59,315 bases of DNA from Pseudomonadota bacterium. Lineage in GTDB: Bacteria; Pseudomonadota; Alphaproteobacteria; Rhizobiales; Pleomorphomonadaceae. The translations under genes were made by a program, and so were the position numbers. The stretch covers positions 1-59,315 of the forward strand of contig JAGSYU010000015.1 in the NCBI GenBank assembly GCA_018262575.1, given 5' to 3'. Shown one piece after another: positions 46,669 through 56,518 of this stretch (its first letter is position 1; each line of letters opens with the position of its first letter). A model generated the notes under the pieces. That model made no database searches, was not told the DNA's origin, and was given only the letters and a program-made list of their open reading frames with translations.

Positions 46669-47553
46669 GTGCGGGCTCTTGGCCACTATCTCGGCCCGTT
46701 CTGGCGGGCCGCCTTGACCTTTAACGCCGCCGATGGCTGGGCGATCGCCTCGCACGTGGCGCTATCGGCCCTGATGGCCATCTTCCCCTTTCTGATCTTC
46801 CTCACCGCCATCGCCGCCTTCTTCGACCTGTCTTCGCTGTCAGCCACGGTGGTGGCGCTGATCTTCGAAAGCGTACCGGCCGGCATTGCCGGTCCGATCG
46901 CCGGAGAGGTGAAGAACGTGCTGCTGGTGCCACGCGGCGATGTGCTCACCATCGGCGTGGCGCTGGCGTTATGGTTTGCCTCCTCAGGCGTCGAGGCGAT
47001 GCGCGTCGGCCTCAACCGTGCCTACGGTATGGTCGAGAATCGCAATTTCATCTGGCTCCGGCTTGAAAGCATCGGCTTCGTGCTGGTCGGTACGGTGACC
47101 TTCCTCACCATAGCCTTCCTCGTGGTGCTGGTGCCGGTGGCGTGGAAGGGGCTGGTCCATCTGATACCGGCGATCGAGGCCTTCGAGTGGTCACTCACGC
47201 TGCTGCGTTTCGGTCTGACGCTGGTGATCGCCGGCAGTGGCCTCCTGGTATCGCACCTGTGGCTGCCGGCTGGCCGCCGTGGTATCGCGGAGATCCTGCC
47301 AGGCATCGGCCTGACGCTCGCCGCGTGGATTGCCGGTGCCTACGGCTTTTCGCTTTATCTCGCTGATTTTGCCAACTACGCCTCGACTTACGCGGGCCTT
47401 GCCGGTGTGATGACGGCGATCGTTTTCCTCTACCTGATGGCCCTCATCCTGCTGTACGGCGCAACGCTCAATGCCGCCCTCAGCGAGCGGCGGCGGCGGC
47501 GCGCGACTGAAGCCGTTTCGTCGGAGGAACCATTGACATCCCCTCAACCATGA
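46669..47553 (+). CDS. YihY/UPF0761-type membrane protein
   Basis: A 294-residue inner-membrane protein with six hydrophobic segments and the family stretches HVALSALMAIFPFLIFL and SGVEAMRVGLNRAYG. The family is often mislabelled ribonuclease BN; it has no nuclease motif and its function is unknown. GTG 46669 is chosen for its ribosome site GGAG seven bases upstream and because the family homology starts there; upstream ATGs would add about 32 residues. It is divergent from the phosphatase gene. Confidence 0.88.
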   Translation: MRALGHYLGPFWRAALTFNAADGWAIASHVALSALMAIFPFLIFLTAIAAFFDLSSLSATVVALIFESVPAGIAGPIAGEVKNVLLVPRGDVLTIGVALALWFASSGVEAMRVGLNRAYGMVENRNFIWLRLESIGFVLVGTVTFLTIAFLVVLVPVAWKGLVHLIPAIEAFEWSLTLLRFGLTLVIAGSGLLVSHLWLPAGRRGIAEILPGIGLTLAAWIAGAYGFSLYLADFANYASTYAGLAGVMTAIVFLYLMALILLYGATLNAALSERRRRRATEAVSSEEPLTSPQP

Positions 47554-47666
47554 TGGAAGCCGTAGGCTGCGGTAACGTCGCCGGACCTGTCTGGCCGGCG
47601 GCCACCGATAGCCAACCCTCGAAGCATCCACCGGGCCTTCCCCGTCCGGACAACTGGGAGACAGCC

Positions 47667-47981
47667 ATGTACACGCTCGAAATCGCCGGCATCGCGATCG
47701 CCACCACCGACGCCGACGAGGCGGAAGCGCGCGAGATCTTCGAGAGCGAGGACTTCCTTGACGACGTCCGCGGCTTCACGAGCGCCGGCACCCCGATCTG
47801 GGACGGCGTTTCCGCCTTTGTCATTCGCTCGGCCACCGAGGACGAGATCGACGCCTTCGGCGAGATCGAAGACTTCGAGGAAGAGGAAATCGAGGGCGAG
47901 GAAGCCGACGAATTCGACGGCGACGGCGCCAACATCATGTTCCTCGTCGACATCGATCAGTTCGACGACGAGGGAGAATGA
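47667..47981 (+). CDS. Highly acidic small protein of unknown function
   Basis: A 104-residue protein whose last half is dominated by Glu and Asp (EDEIDAFGEIEDFEEEEI and DEFDGDG). The N-terminal half, MYTLEIAGIAIATTDADEAE, has a beta-strand pattern and ends FVIRSATEDEI. ATG 47667 is preceded by GGGAG six bases upstream. I do not recognise a family. It is located between a YihY gene and NAD-glutamate dehydrogenase. High acidity suggests a DNA-mimic or metal-binding role, but this is only composition. Confidence 0.7.
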   Translation: MYTLEIAGIAIATTDADEAEAREIFESEDFLDDVRGFTSAGTPIWDGVSAFVIRSATEDEIDAFGEIEDFEEEEIEGEEADEFDGDGANIMFLVDIDQFDDEGE

Positions 47982-48177
47982 GTCCGACTCCTGCGGACAC
48001 GGCCGGGGCCGTGTCCGCAACAGCGCGAATTGGAATTGCCACGCAGACCGGTTTGACTGGACACCTCGAACGTTCGGGCGGCGGCCTTGCCACCGTTTTT
48101 TCGGTTGAGCCTATTTCTGATCAACCGGAACGGCGCGGTGGCCGGCACCGGCCCGTCCGGGGCGGCGGGAGTTGTCG

Positions 48178-51100
48178 ATGAAGCGCGTGATGGAAGTGCT
48201 GAAGGAGGCGCGCCTCGACGAGGCGGCCGATCTCGCTGCGGGCGGCAGCAGGCCAGAACTTGCCGGTCTCCTGAAGTCGCTCTACGGCAAGGGTGCCGCC
48301 GAGGATGTGGTCGCCTATACGGCGAGCGAGCTGGTCGCCTTTGCCGAAGGGGCAATGGCGAGCCTGTCGCTCCGGGTGCCAGGCATCCATTCGATCCGCA
48401 TCCACAACCCCGTCTGGGATGATGACGCCAGTCACCGCAAGGCGGTGACGGTGGTCGACATCCTCAATGACAATATGCCATTCCTCGTCGAATCGGTGAT
48501 GCAGGAGCTGACCGGCGCTGGCATCGAGGTGCGCCTGATGGTGCATCCGATCCTCTCGGTGGTGCGGGGCATGAGCGGCCGCCTGCTGTCGATCGGCGAT
48601 GACCTGGACGCCAACCGCGAGAGCTTCATCCACATCCACATCGCCCGCCTGCCGGACGCCATCGCCGCCGCCCAACTGGAAACGCGGCTGGACGGCCTGT
48701 TGACCGAAGTACGTGCTGCCGTCGATGACTGGCCGCGCATGCAGGCGCTGGTCAAGTCGGTGATCAACGTTTATCGGCATACGCCACCACCTCTGCCGCC
48801 GGAGGCGGTGGCCGAAGCCGTCGAGTTTCTGAATTGGCTCAACGCCGACAACTTCACCTTCCTCGGCCTTCGTGAATACGCGGTTGGTGGTGAGGGGGCG
48901 GGCGACGAGGCTCCTTCGCACGGCTCCACCGGTGGTTACGGCCTGTTGCGCGATCCGGCGGTGCGGGTGCTGAGGCGCGGCCGCGAGATGGTGCAGGTGA
49001 CGCCGGAGATTACCGAGTTCCTGCGGCAGGCCGAACCGCTGATCGTCGCCAAGGCCAACGTCAAGGCGCGCGTCCACCGCCATGCCTATCTCGACTACAT
49101 CGGTATCAAGCGCTACGACGCTGGTGGCCGTCTGATCAGTGAGATCCGCCTGCTCGGCCTGTTCACCTCATCGGCCTACACCCGCTCGACCCACTCCATT
49201 CCCTACCTCCGTCGCAAGGTGGGGACGGTGATGGCCCGCGCCGGGTTTGATCCGGAAAGTCATTCGGGACGGGCGCTGCGCAATATCCTCGAGAGCTATC
49301 CGCGCGACGAGCTGTTCCAGATCGACCTCGACACGCTCCTGGAATTCTCGCTGGCCATCCTTGAACTCGGCGAGCGGCCGCGCATCCGCGTGCTGGCCCG
49401 GCGCGACAAGTTCGACCGCTTTGTCTCTCTGCTGGTCTATGTGCCGCGGGACCGCTACACCACCGACACCCGGCTGGCCATCGGCAGCTACCTCGCCAAC
49501 GCCTTCGCTGGTCGTGTTTCGTCGGTCTATCCGGCCTTTCCCGAGGGGCCGCTTGCCCGCGTCCATTACATCATCGGTCGCGACGAGGGGCCGACGCCTG
49601 CGGTTGCCCAGACGGAGTTGGAGGCGGCGGTTGCCCGCATCACCCGCACCTGGGGCGATGGATTCGCCGACGCCTGCCGGGCGAAGTTCGGTCCGGCACG
49701 CGGCCGTACGCTGATCGATCTCTACGGTCGTGCCTTCCCCGAGGCCTACCGGGCGAGCTACACCGCCGAGACGGCGGTGGCTGACGTGACTCTCCTTGAG
49801 CTGTTCGTTGGCGACCGTCGCGTGGCGGTCGACCTGATCGGCGGCAGCCTGCCGTCGCCGCGCATCTCCATGCGCCTGATGAGCCGCGGCGGACCGGTGC
49901 CGCTGTCGGCGCGCGTGCCGGTGCTGGAAGCCATGGGCTTTGTCGTCCTCGAGGAGAAGACCTTCGAGATCGAGCGCTCCGGCGAGACCATCGTGCTGCA
50001 CGACATGGCACTTCGTCGCGCCGACGGCGTCGATGTCGACCTGTCTCGCGATGGCGACCGGTTGAAGGCGCTGTTCATGGCGGTCTGGCTTGGCCGGGCC
50101 GACAGTGATCGTCTCAACGCGCTGACGCTGGTGGCCGGCCTTGGCTGGCGCGAAATCGCCATGCTCCGGGCGCTTGCCCGCTATCTCGGCCAGATTGGCC
50201 TCGCCCACGGCCACGCCTATGTCGCAGAGGCCTTGGTCCGCAACGCGGGTGTTGCCGGCCTCCTTATCGCTCTGTTCACCGCCCGTTTCGACCCGATGTT
50301 CACCGGCAACCGCGCTGTCCGGCTCGCCGAGTTGCACGGCGAGCTCGAGGCCGGGTTCAGGGACGTGCCGATCCTTGACGACGACCGCATCCTGCGGCGG
50401 CTCGCCAACCTCATCGAGGCGGCGACGCGTACCACCTTCTTCCAGATTGGCGCCGACGGTGGCCCGCATCCGGTGATGGCTTTCAAGTTCGACGCTGCGC
50501 GGATCGACGGCCTGCCGGCACCGCGCCCCTTCGCCGAAATCTGGCTGCACGCGCCTGACGTCGAGGGTGTCCATCTCCGCTTCGGCAAGGTGGCGCGCGG
50601 CGGTCTGCGCTGGTCGGACCGGCCGGAGGACTTCCGCACCGAGATCCTCGGCCTCGTCAAGGCACAGCAGGTGAAGAACGCGGTGATCGTGCCGGTCGGC
50701 GCCAAGGGCGGTTTCGTCGCCCGCCGCATCGGCACCGATCGGGCAGCGGCCGGTGTCGCCGCCTACGAGCGCTACGTCGGCACGCTGATCGACCTCACCG
50801 ACAATATCGTCGACGACGCCATCGTGCCTCCGATCGGTATCGTCCGCCACGACGGCGACGATCCCTATCTGGTGGTGGCGGCCGACAAGGGGACCGCCAG
50901 CTTCTCCGATATCGCCAACCGTATCGCGCTGTCCCGGCGCTTCTGGCTCGCCGATGCCTTCGCGTCCGGCGGGTCCGCCGGCTATGACCACAAGAAGATG
51001 GGGATCACGGCGCGCGGGGCCTTCGAAGCGGTCAAGCGGCATTTCCGCGAGCTCGACCTCGATGCCGAAGTCGATCCGTTTACCGCCGTTGGCGTCGGCG

Positions 51101-52917
51101 ACATGTCAGGCGATGTGTTCGGCAACTTCACGCTGCTGTCGCCGTCCCTGAGGCTCGTTGCCGCCTTCGACCATCGCCATATCTTCATCGATCCCGCCCC
51201 CGAACCCGAGGCGGCGCTTGCCGAGCGGCGGCGGCTGTTCGCGTTGCCGCGGTCGAGCTGGGCCGATTACGATCCGGCCAAGCTGTCGTCGGGCGGTGGT
51301 GTGTTCTCGCGGACGCTGAAGTCGGTCGCGCTTTCGAGCGAGGCGCGGGTGGCGCTCGGTATCGAGGCGGCGACGCTCAGTCCCGACGAACTCGTTGCCG
51401 CGCTATTGAGGGCGCCGGTCGACCTCCTGTTCTTCGGTGGCATCGGCACCTTCGTTGCCGGCGATGGCGAAAGCAACCTGGACGCTGGCGACCGCAGCAA
51501 TGACGGCATCCGCATCCGGGCGGGTGACCTCAGGGCGCGCGTGGTCGGCGAAGGCGCCAACCTCGGCATGACGCCGCGGGCGCGCGTCGACTTTGCCCGG
51601 CACGGTGGCCGCGTCAATTCCGATGCCATCGACAATGTCGGCGGCGTCGCCACGTCCGACGCCGAGGTTAATATCAAGATTGCTCTGGGACGGGCGATGA
51701 CGGCCGGCCGGCTGATGCTGTCCGACCGTGACGAGCTGCTTGCGTCCATGACCGGTGACGTCGCCGCCAGCGTGCTGAGGCTGTGCCGCCGGCAGGTGGT
51801 GGCGCTGTCGGTGACGCGGGCGCGCGGGTCCGGCGAGCTGCCGCGGCTGATGCGCCTGTCGTCCGTGCTGGCCGAGCGAGGCCTGCTCGATCCGCGCCGT
51901 GAAGGCCTGCCAGACGAGGCTGCGGCCGGCCGTCTCGCGGCGGCCGGGGAGACGCTGTCGCGGCCGGAGATCGCCATCCTGGTGGCCCATGCCAAGCTGA
52001 TGCTGGCTGATGAACTCCTCGCTGGCCAACTGATCGATGATCCGGCGCTGGTCGACTGGTTGACCCACGCCTTCCCGCCGGCCATGCGGACGCGCTTTGC
52101 CGAGGACATCGCCGCCCACCGCCTTGCCCGCGACATCCTCGCCACCCGCATCGCCGGTGCGGCGGTCGACGCGGCCGGGCCGACCTTTGTCAGCCGGCTC
52201 GGCGATGAAGCTGGCGTCAACGCCGAGGCGGCAGTCCGCTCGCTCGTCGTTGCCGCCGCCGCCTTTGGCACTGACGCCGTGGTGGCGGAGATCGATGCCC
52301 TTGAAGGCAAGGTTGCCGGTGCCGTCTGGGTGGAACTGCGCCGCCGTGTCGCCGATTTTCTCACCGACGCCGCCCTGTGGGTGGCCCAGAACGGCGCGCC
52401 GCAGGGTGACCTGGCCGCCGCCATCGAGCGGTTGGCGGCCGGTGTTCGCCACTTCCGCGAGAGCGCACCGGTTGGTGCGGCCAGCCCGGATCTGGTTGCG
52501 GCCGGCGTGCCCGGGCCGCTTGCGACCCGCCTGGCCGGCCTGCCGGACGAACTCGGCAGCCTTGACCTCATCGTCATCGGCGAGGCGGCGGGACGCTCTG
52601 TCGACGAGGTGCTGCCGGTGATGACGGCGATCGATGATGCGATCGCCGCCGATCTCGTCGCTCGCCTGTCGTCGCTGGTCCGGCCGGCTGATCTCTACGA
52701 GGGGCAGGCGGCCGAAATTGCTCGCCGCACCTTCGCTTCCGCCCGCCGCCGGATTGTCGCCCAGGCGATTGCCGAAGGCGGCGCCGATCTCTGGACGACG
52801 GCACGCGAGGCCCGCATTGGACGTCTGCGGCTGCTCGTCGGCGACCTGCTCGTTGGTCCGCCGACGGTGGCCAAGCTGACGGTGGCGGCCGGCCTCGTCG
52901 CCGAACTTACGGAGTGA
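48178..52917 (+). CDS. NAD-specific glutamate dehydrogenase, large type
   Basis: A 1579-residue NAD-GDH of the 180-kDa class. The large N-terminal part (about 1-700) holds ACT-like regulatory domains, followed by the catalytic core with KVARGGLRWSDRPEDFRTE and the catalytic Lys843 in PVGAKGGF, a Rossmann NAD region, and a helical C-terminal domain. It deaminates glutamate to 2-oxoglutarate for amino-acid catabolism. ATG 48178 has GGGAG six bases upstream; a TTG two codons earlier is less likely. Length fits the family. Confidence 0.95.
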   Translation: MKRVMEVLKEARLDEAADLAAGGSRPELAGLLKSLYGKGAAEDVVAYTASELVAFAEGAMASLSLRVPGIHSIRIHNPVWDDDASHRKAVTVVDILNDNMPFLVESVMQELTGAGIEVRLMVHPILSVVRGMSGRLLSIGDDLDANRESFIHIHIARLPDAIAAAQLETRLDGLLTEVRAAVDDWPRMQALVKSVINVYRHTPPPLPPEAVAEAVEFLNWLNADNFTFLGLREYAVGGEGAGDEAPSHGSTGGYGLLRDPAVRVLRRGREMVQVTPEITEFLRQAEPLIVAKANVKARVHRHAYLDYIGIKRYDAGGRLISEIRLLGLFTSSAYTRSTHSIPYLRRKVGTVMARAGFDPESHSGRALRNILESYPRDELFQIDLDTLLEFSLAILELGERPRIRVLARRDKFDRFVSLLVYVPRDRYTTDTRLAIGSYLANAFAGRVSSVYPAFPEGPLARVHYIIGRDEGPTPAVAQTELEAAVARITRTWGDGFADACRAKFGPARGRTLIDLYGRAFPEAYRASYTAETAVADVTLLELFVGDRRVAVDLIGGSLPSPRISMRLMSRGGPVPLSARVPVLEAMGFVVLEEKTFEIERSGETIVLHDMALRRADGVDVDLSRDGDRLKALFMAVWLGRADSDRLNALTLVAGLGWREIAMLRALARYLGQIGLAHGHAYVAEALVRNAGVAGLLIALFTARFDPMFTGNRAVRLAELHGELEAGFRDVPILDDDRILRRLANLIEAATRTTFFQIGADGGPHPVMAFKFDAARIDGLPAPRPFAEIWLHAPDVEGVHLRFGKVARGGLRWSDRPEDFRTEILGLVKAQQVKNAVIVPVGAKGGFVARRIGTDRAAAGVAAYERYVGTLIDLTDNIVDDAIVPPIGIVRHDGDDPYLVVAADKGTASFSDIANRIALSRRFWLADAFASGGSAGYDHKKMGITARGAFEAVKRHFRELDLDAEVDPFTAVGVGDMSGDVFGNFTLLSPSLRLVAAFDHRHIFIDPAPEPEAALAERRRLFALPRSSWADYDPAKLSSGGGVFSRTLKSVALSSEARVALGIEAATLSPDELVAALLRAPVDLLFFGGIGTFVAGDGESNLDAGDRSNDGIRIRAGDLRARVVGEGANLGMTPRARVDFARHGGRVNSDAIDNVGGVATSDAEVNIKIALGRAMTAGRLMLSDRDELLASMTGDVAASVLRLCRRQVVALSVTRARGSGELPRLMRLSSVLAERGLLDPRREGLPDEAAAGRLAAAGETLSRPEIAILVAHAKLMLADELLAGQLIDDPALVDWLTHAFPPAMRTRFAEDIAAHRLARDILATRIAGAAVDAAGPTFVSRLGDEAGVNAEAAVRSLVVAAAAFGTDAVVAEIDALEGKVAGAVWVELRRRVADFLTDAALWVAQNGAPQGDLAAAIERLAAGVRHFRESAPVGAASPDLVAAGVPGPLATRLAGLPDELGSLDLIVIGEAAGRSVDEVLPVMTAIDDAIAADLVARLSSLVRPADLYEGQAAEIARRTFASARRRIVAQAIAEGGADLWTTAREARIGRLRLLVGDLLVGPPTVAKLTVAAGLVAELTE

Positions 52918-52995
52918 CGGGCGTTTCCTCGTTGCATTCGGCGGCGGCCGGCGCAATCATGACAGTGGCATGATCATCGCGGTCCGGAGGCGCGC

Positions 52996-53403
52996 TTGAG
53001 CGGCGAGATCGACGAGGGAGCGGGCGAACCCGCAAATCTGATTGCGCTGGCGCGTGGGCTTCCGCCAGCGCCCGCCGAGTCTCGGCAGACGGCACGCGAC
53101 AAGCCCTATGTCGCCTTCGACCGACACGAGCTTTCCGAGATCCTGAAAGTTTACGGCCGCATGGTGGCGGCCGGCGAATGGCGCGACTACGCCATCGACC
53201 ATCTTGCCGATCGCGCCGTGTTCTCGATCTTCCGCCGCTCGTCCGAGGTGCCGCTCTACCGGGTGGAAAAGAACCCGAAGCTGGCCCGAAAGCAGGGCGC
53301 CTATTCGGTGATCGCCCAGACCGGCATGATCCTGAAGCGCGGCGGCGAGCTTGCTCGCGTGCTGCGCGTCATCGACAAGTCGTGGCTCTCCGTCGCCGAA
53401 TGA
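52996..53403 (+). CDS. DUF2794 family protein
   Basis: A 135-residue alphaproteobacterial protein with the DUF2794 core: VAFDRHELSEILKVYGRMVAAGEWRD-type start, then AIDHLADRAVFSIFRRSSEVPLYRVEKNPKL and GAYSVIAQTG. Function is unknown. TTG 52996 is the start, as GGAGG lies five bases upstream. It converges with the aldo/keto reductase gene after six bases. Confidence 0.85.
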   Translation: MSGEIDEGAGEPANLIALARGLPPAPAESRQTARDKPYVAFDRHELSEILKVYGRMVAAGEWRDYAIDHLADRAVFSIFRRSSEVPLYRVEKNPKLARKQGAYSVIAQTGMILKRGGELARVLRVIDKSWLSVAE

Positions 53404-53409
53404 TGCCTC

Positions 53410-54462
53410 TCACGGGCAGGGATTGCCGAAGCGCTGGTGCAGGTCGTCGATGGCTGCCTGCATGTCCGTCGTCCAAGTGAAATGCACCGCGGCGAGGTTG
53501 CTGTCGAGCTGATCCTCGGCGCTCGGTCCGATGATCACCGAGGCAACCGTCGGCTGGTTGATGGCGAAGGCGAGGGCGAAGGTGACCGGATCGGCGCCAA
53601 AGCGGCGGGCGAGATCGACATAGGCAGCAATCGCCGCGTCGGCATGCGGCTTCTCGTAGCGCTGCAGGCGGTTGAACAGCGCCTTGCGGCTGTTGGCCGG
53701 CAGCGCGCCGCTTCGATACTTGCCTGTGAGATAGCCCTGTGCCAGCGGCGAATAGGGAAGAAGGGCGATGTCCTCCCTGAGCGCAATCTCGGCGAGGCCC
53801 CCCTCCCAGGTGCGGTTGACGAGGCTGTAGGCGTTCTGCACCGAGATGGGGCGTGGCCCGATGCCCGTCTCGGCGGCGGCGAGGAAGCGCATCAGGCCGT
53901 AGGGGCTCTCGTTGGAGAGGCCGAAATGACGGATCTTGCCGGCAGCCACAAGTTCGGCGAAGACGGCGGCCGTTTCCTCGATTGCCGTCTCGTCGCTGGC
54001 CGGAGCGAAGGGCTTGAAGCGCGAGGGCACCGTGCCCCAATCGGAGACGACGCGGTCGGGCCAGTGGATCTGGTAGAGGTCGATACGGTCTGTCCTGAGC
54101 CGGCGAAGCGATTTTTCGACGGCTTCGAAGATCTGTGCCCGCGTCAGGCGGGTCGGCGAGCCGTCGTCGCGGAACCAGTCATTGCTGCTGCGCCCGCACA
54201 CCTTGGTGGCGAGGATAATGTCATTGCGTCGGCCGCGCGCGGCGAGCCAGTCGCCGACGATTGCCTCGGTCATCCCTTGCGTTTCGCGCCTCGGCGGCAC
54301 CGGGTACATCTCGGCGGCGTCGAGGAAGTCGATGCCGAAGCCGACGGCGCGGTCGAGAATGGCGAAGGCCTCGTCCCGGTCCGTCTGCTGGCCGTAGGTC
54401 ATGGTGCCGAGGCAGAGGGGCGTGACGAGGAGATCGGAGCGGCCGAGGCGGCGTTTCTGCAT
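53410..54462 (-). CDS. Aldo/keto reductase (Tas-like)
   Basis: A 350-residue (beta/alpha)8 NADPH-dependent reductase. Catalytic tetrad: Asp48, Tyr53, Lys87 (LATKVCGR) and His133 (YQIHWPD). The N-terminal RLGRSDLLVTPLCLGTMTYG matches the Tas/YajO branch. The physiological carbonyl substrate is not known. It ends seven bases from the DUF2794 stop and follows a DinB-family gene on the same strand. Confidence 0.92.
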   Translation of the reverse strand: MQKRRLGRSDLLVTPLCLGTMTYGQQTDRDEAFAILDRAVGFGIDFLDAAEMYPVPPRRETQGMTEAIVGDWLAARGRRNDIILATKVCGRSSNDWFRDDGSPTRLTRAQIFEAVEKSLRRLRTDRIDLYQIHWPDRVVSDWGTVPSRFKPFAPASDETAIEETAAVFAELVAAGKIRHFGLSNESPYGLMRFLAAAETGIGPRPISVQNAYSLVNRTWEGGLAEIALREDIALLPYSPLAQGYLTGKYRSGALPANSRKALFNRLQRYEKPHADAAIAAYVDLARRFGADPVTFALAFAINQPTVASVIIGPSAEDQLDSNLAAVHFTWTTDMQAAIDDLHQRFGNPCP

Positions 54463-54481
54463 GGAGGAGCCTTGCTTGGTG

Positions 54482-55015
54482 TCAGTCGGCGTCGGGGATG
54501 AGCGCCAGGAGATCCGTGACGCCGACGTCGATGCCGGCCTGGGTGAGCAGCGTGGTCACCTGACCGCGATGATGGGTCTGATGGTTGAAGACATGCGACA
54601 ACACCGATGACAGCACCTTGCGGTGCGCCGTGCCGTCGGTGCGGTGGTAGTCGAAGACGCCGCTGATATCGGCCTCGGTCAGGCCATCGACAAAGCCGAC
54701 TACCAGGCGGTCGATGCGCTCGCGGGTTGGCCGCAGGCGCGACAGGTCGTCGGCCACGATGAGGCGGATGCTGGTCGGTTGTGGCAGGCCGGAAAGATCG
54801 ATGCGGCCGGACAGCGGCGGATGGCCGGCGAGCCGGCCGAGCCAGATGAGATCGGCTGCGACAAGATGGTTCAGCGTGCCGAGGATCGAGCCGAAGAAGG
54901 CACCTCGGTCGCGGGAAAGCTCGTCGGTCGTCAGCCGCTCGGCGGCGTCGTAGACCTTGGTGTTCATCCAGGCATTGTAAGGCGCCATCAGGCGAAAATG
55001 GTCGAGACTGCTCAC
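54482..55015 (-). CDS. DinB-family protein
   Basis: A 177-residue four-helix DinB/YfiT-type protein. The metal triad is His50 (TLNHLVAAD), His145 and His149 (HVFNHQTHHRGQ). The family includes thiol-dependent transferases and damage-inducible proteins; its role here is unknown. GTG 55015 is chosen: GGAG lies seven bases upstream and HFRLMAPYNAWMN follows. It precedes the aldo/keto reductase gene by 19 bases, so the two may be cotranscribed. Confidence 0.85.
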   Translation of the reverse strand: MSSLDHFRLMAPYNAWMNTKVYDAAERLTTDELSRDRGAFFGSILGTLNHLVAADLIWLGRLAGHPPLSGRIDLSGLPQPTSIRLIVADDLSRLRPTRERIDRLVVGFVDGLTEADISGVFDYHRTDGTAHRKVLSSVLSHVFNHQTHHRGQVTTLLTQAGIDVGVTDLLALIPDAD

Positions 55016-55071
55016 AATGGATCTCCCCCAAACCATGGTTTACCCAGAATGCTCCCGCAAACTCCGTGCGG

Positions 55072-55701
55072 CTAGGTCTTGCTCTTGATCTGTTCGATCA
55101 GCGCCTCGACCGATGGTAGAATGCGGCCGACGATCACCTCGACACCGGCGGCGTTGGGATGCATGCGGTCAGCCTGATTGAGGGTGGCGTCACCGGCGAC
55201 GCCGTCGAGGAAGAAGGGATACAGGAGGGTGCCGTATTTCTTGGCAAGCGCCGGGAACATCGGGTCGAAGCGAGCCGCGTAGTCGGCGCCCAGGTTGGGC
55301 GCTGCCCGCATGCCGGCGAGCAGCACCGGCGCGCCGGTGTCGGCAAGGCGAGACATCAGGTCATCGAGGCTGTCGCGGACAAGCGCCGGGTCGTGGCCGC
55401 GCAGCATGTCGTTGGCGCCGAGCTCGACGATGACGCCGTCAGCGCCGTCGGCCAACGCCCAGTCGAGACGGGCAAGACCGTCGGCCGCCGTGTCGCCGGA
55501 GACGCCGGCGTTGATGATGTCGACGTCGTGGCCACGCTTGACGAGCGCCGCCTCCAGTCGGTCCGGGAAGGCTTCCTGGCCAAGGACGCCATAGCCGGCG
55601 CTGAGACTGTCGCCGAGCACGACGATACGCATGGGTTTGGCCTCCGCGCTGACGATGCCGGCGAGGAAGGCGAGGACGAGCGCAAATATCGGATGTCTCA
55701 C
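55072..55701 (-). CDS. tesA: SGNH-type arylesterase / acyl-CoA thioesterase I
   Basis: A 209-residue periplasmic SGNH hydrolase. Signal peptide (residues 1-20, with FALVLAFLAGIVS), then block I GDSLS with nucleophile Ser32, block III GAND with Asn97, and block V DRMH with Asp178 and His181. It hydrolyses short esters or thioesters. GTG 55701 gives the signal peptide; no better start exists upstream in frame. It is divergent from the ybbA-ybbP genes, the same pairing as in E. coli. Confidence 0.92.
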   Translation of the reverse strand: MRHPIFALVLAFLAGIVSAEAKPMRIVVLGDSLSAGYGVLGQEAFPDRLEAALVKRGHDVDIINAGVSGDTAADGLARLDWALADGADGVIVELGANDMLRGHDPALVRDSLDDLMSRLADTGAPVLLAGMRAAPNLGADYAARFDPMFPALAKKYGTLLYPFFLDGVAGDATLNQADRMHPNAAGVEVIVGRILPSVEALIEQIKSKT

Positions 55702-55822
55702 GGCCTTTTGACCCGGCTTGCAATGGTTTCTGAGCGGCCCATATGACAGGCTCGGGCTTTCTTCGGCAAGCCCTGCCGATTTCACGTGTGCCTGATCCCG
55801 CACGAACCCCGGAAGCCCATCC

Positions 55823-56518
55823 TTGCCCGATCCTGCCATTGCTCTCACCGACGTCGACCTCAGTCTCGGCAGCGGTGCCGCCCGCGTCCACATCCTGAAA
55901 CGCCTTGGCTTTTCCATCGAGGCCGGCAGCAGTGTCGGCATCGTTGGTCCGTCCGGCTCGGGCAAGTCGACGCTGTTGATGGTGCTTGCCGGCCTTGAAC
56001 GGGTGGATGGCGGCACCGTGGTCGTCGGCGGTGAGCGGCTTGACCGCATGGGCGAGGACGCGCTCGCCCGCTTCCGCGGCCGCTCGGTCGGCATCGTCTT
56101 CCAGTCCTTCCACCTGATGCCAACCATGACGGCGCTGGAGAATGTCGCCGTACCGCTGGAGCTGGCCGGCCGGCGAGATGCCTTCGAGCGGGCGCGGGCA
56201 GAACTTGAGTCCGTCGGCCTTGCGGATCGTCTCGGCCACCATCCGGCTGAACTGTCCGGCGGTGAGCAGCAACGCGTCGCCATCGCTCGGGCGCTCGCTC
56301 CGGAACCGTCGATCCTGATCGCCGACGAGCCGACCGGCAACCTCGACGCCGAGACCGGTCGCGACATTATCCGGCTGATGTTCGAGGCGCGGGCGCGGCG
56401 TGGGGCGACGCTGGTGCTGGTCACCCACGACCGGGCGCTGGCCGACGCCTGCGACCGCCGCATCGGCATGCGCTCCGGCGAGATCGTCGAAGACGTCCGC
56501 GCCGGGGTGGCGTCGTGA
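55823..56518 (+). CDS. ybbA: ABC transporter ATP-binding protein (YbbA-like, LolD family)
   Basis: A 231-residue ATPase: Walker A GPSGSGKST at 42-50, Q-loop FQSFHLM, signature LSGGEQQRVAIARAL, Walker B ILIADEPTGNLD, and H-loop VTHD. It powers the large FtsX-type permease encoded with an overlapping GTGA. TTG 55823 is used, with GGAAG upstream and the conserved ALTDVDLSL following. It is divergent from tesA. Confidence 0.92.
   Translation: MPDPAIALTDVDLSLGSGAARVHILKRLGFSIEAGSSVGIVGPSGSGKSTLLMVLAGLERVDGGTVVVGGERLDRMGEDALARFRGRSVGIVFQSFHLMPTMTALENVAVPLELAGRRDAFERARAELESVGLADRLGHHPAELSGGEQQRVAIARALAPEPSILIADEPTGNLDAETGRDIIRLMFEARARRGATLVLVTHDRALADACDRRIGMRSGEIVEDVRAGVAS

Noticed and set aside
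46669-47553. Ribonuclease BN annotation for the YihY-type protein
   Set aside because: The name is a known historical mislabel for this membrane family; no nuclease motif is present.
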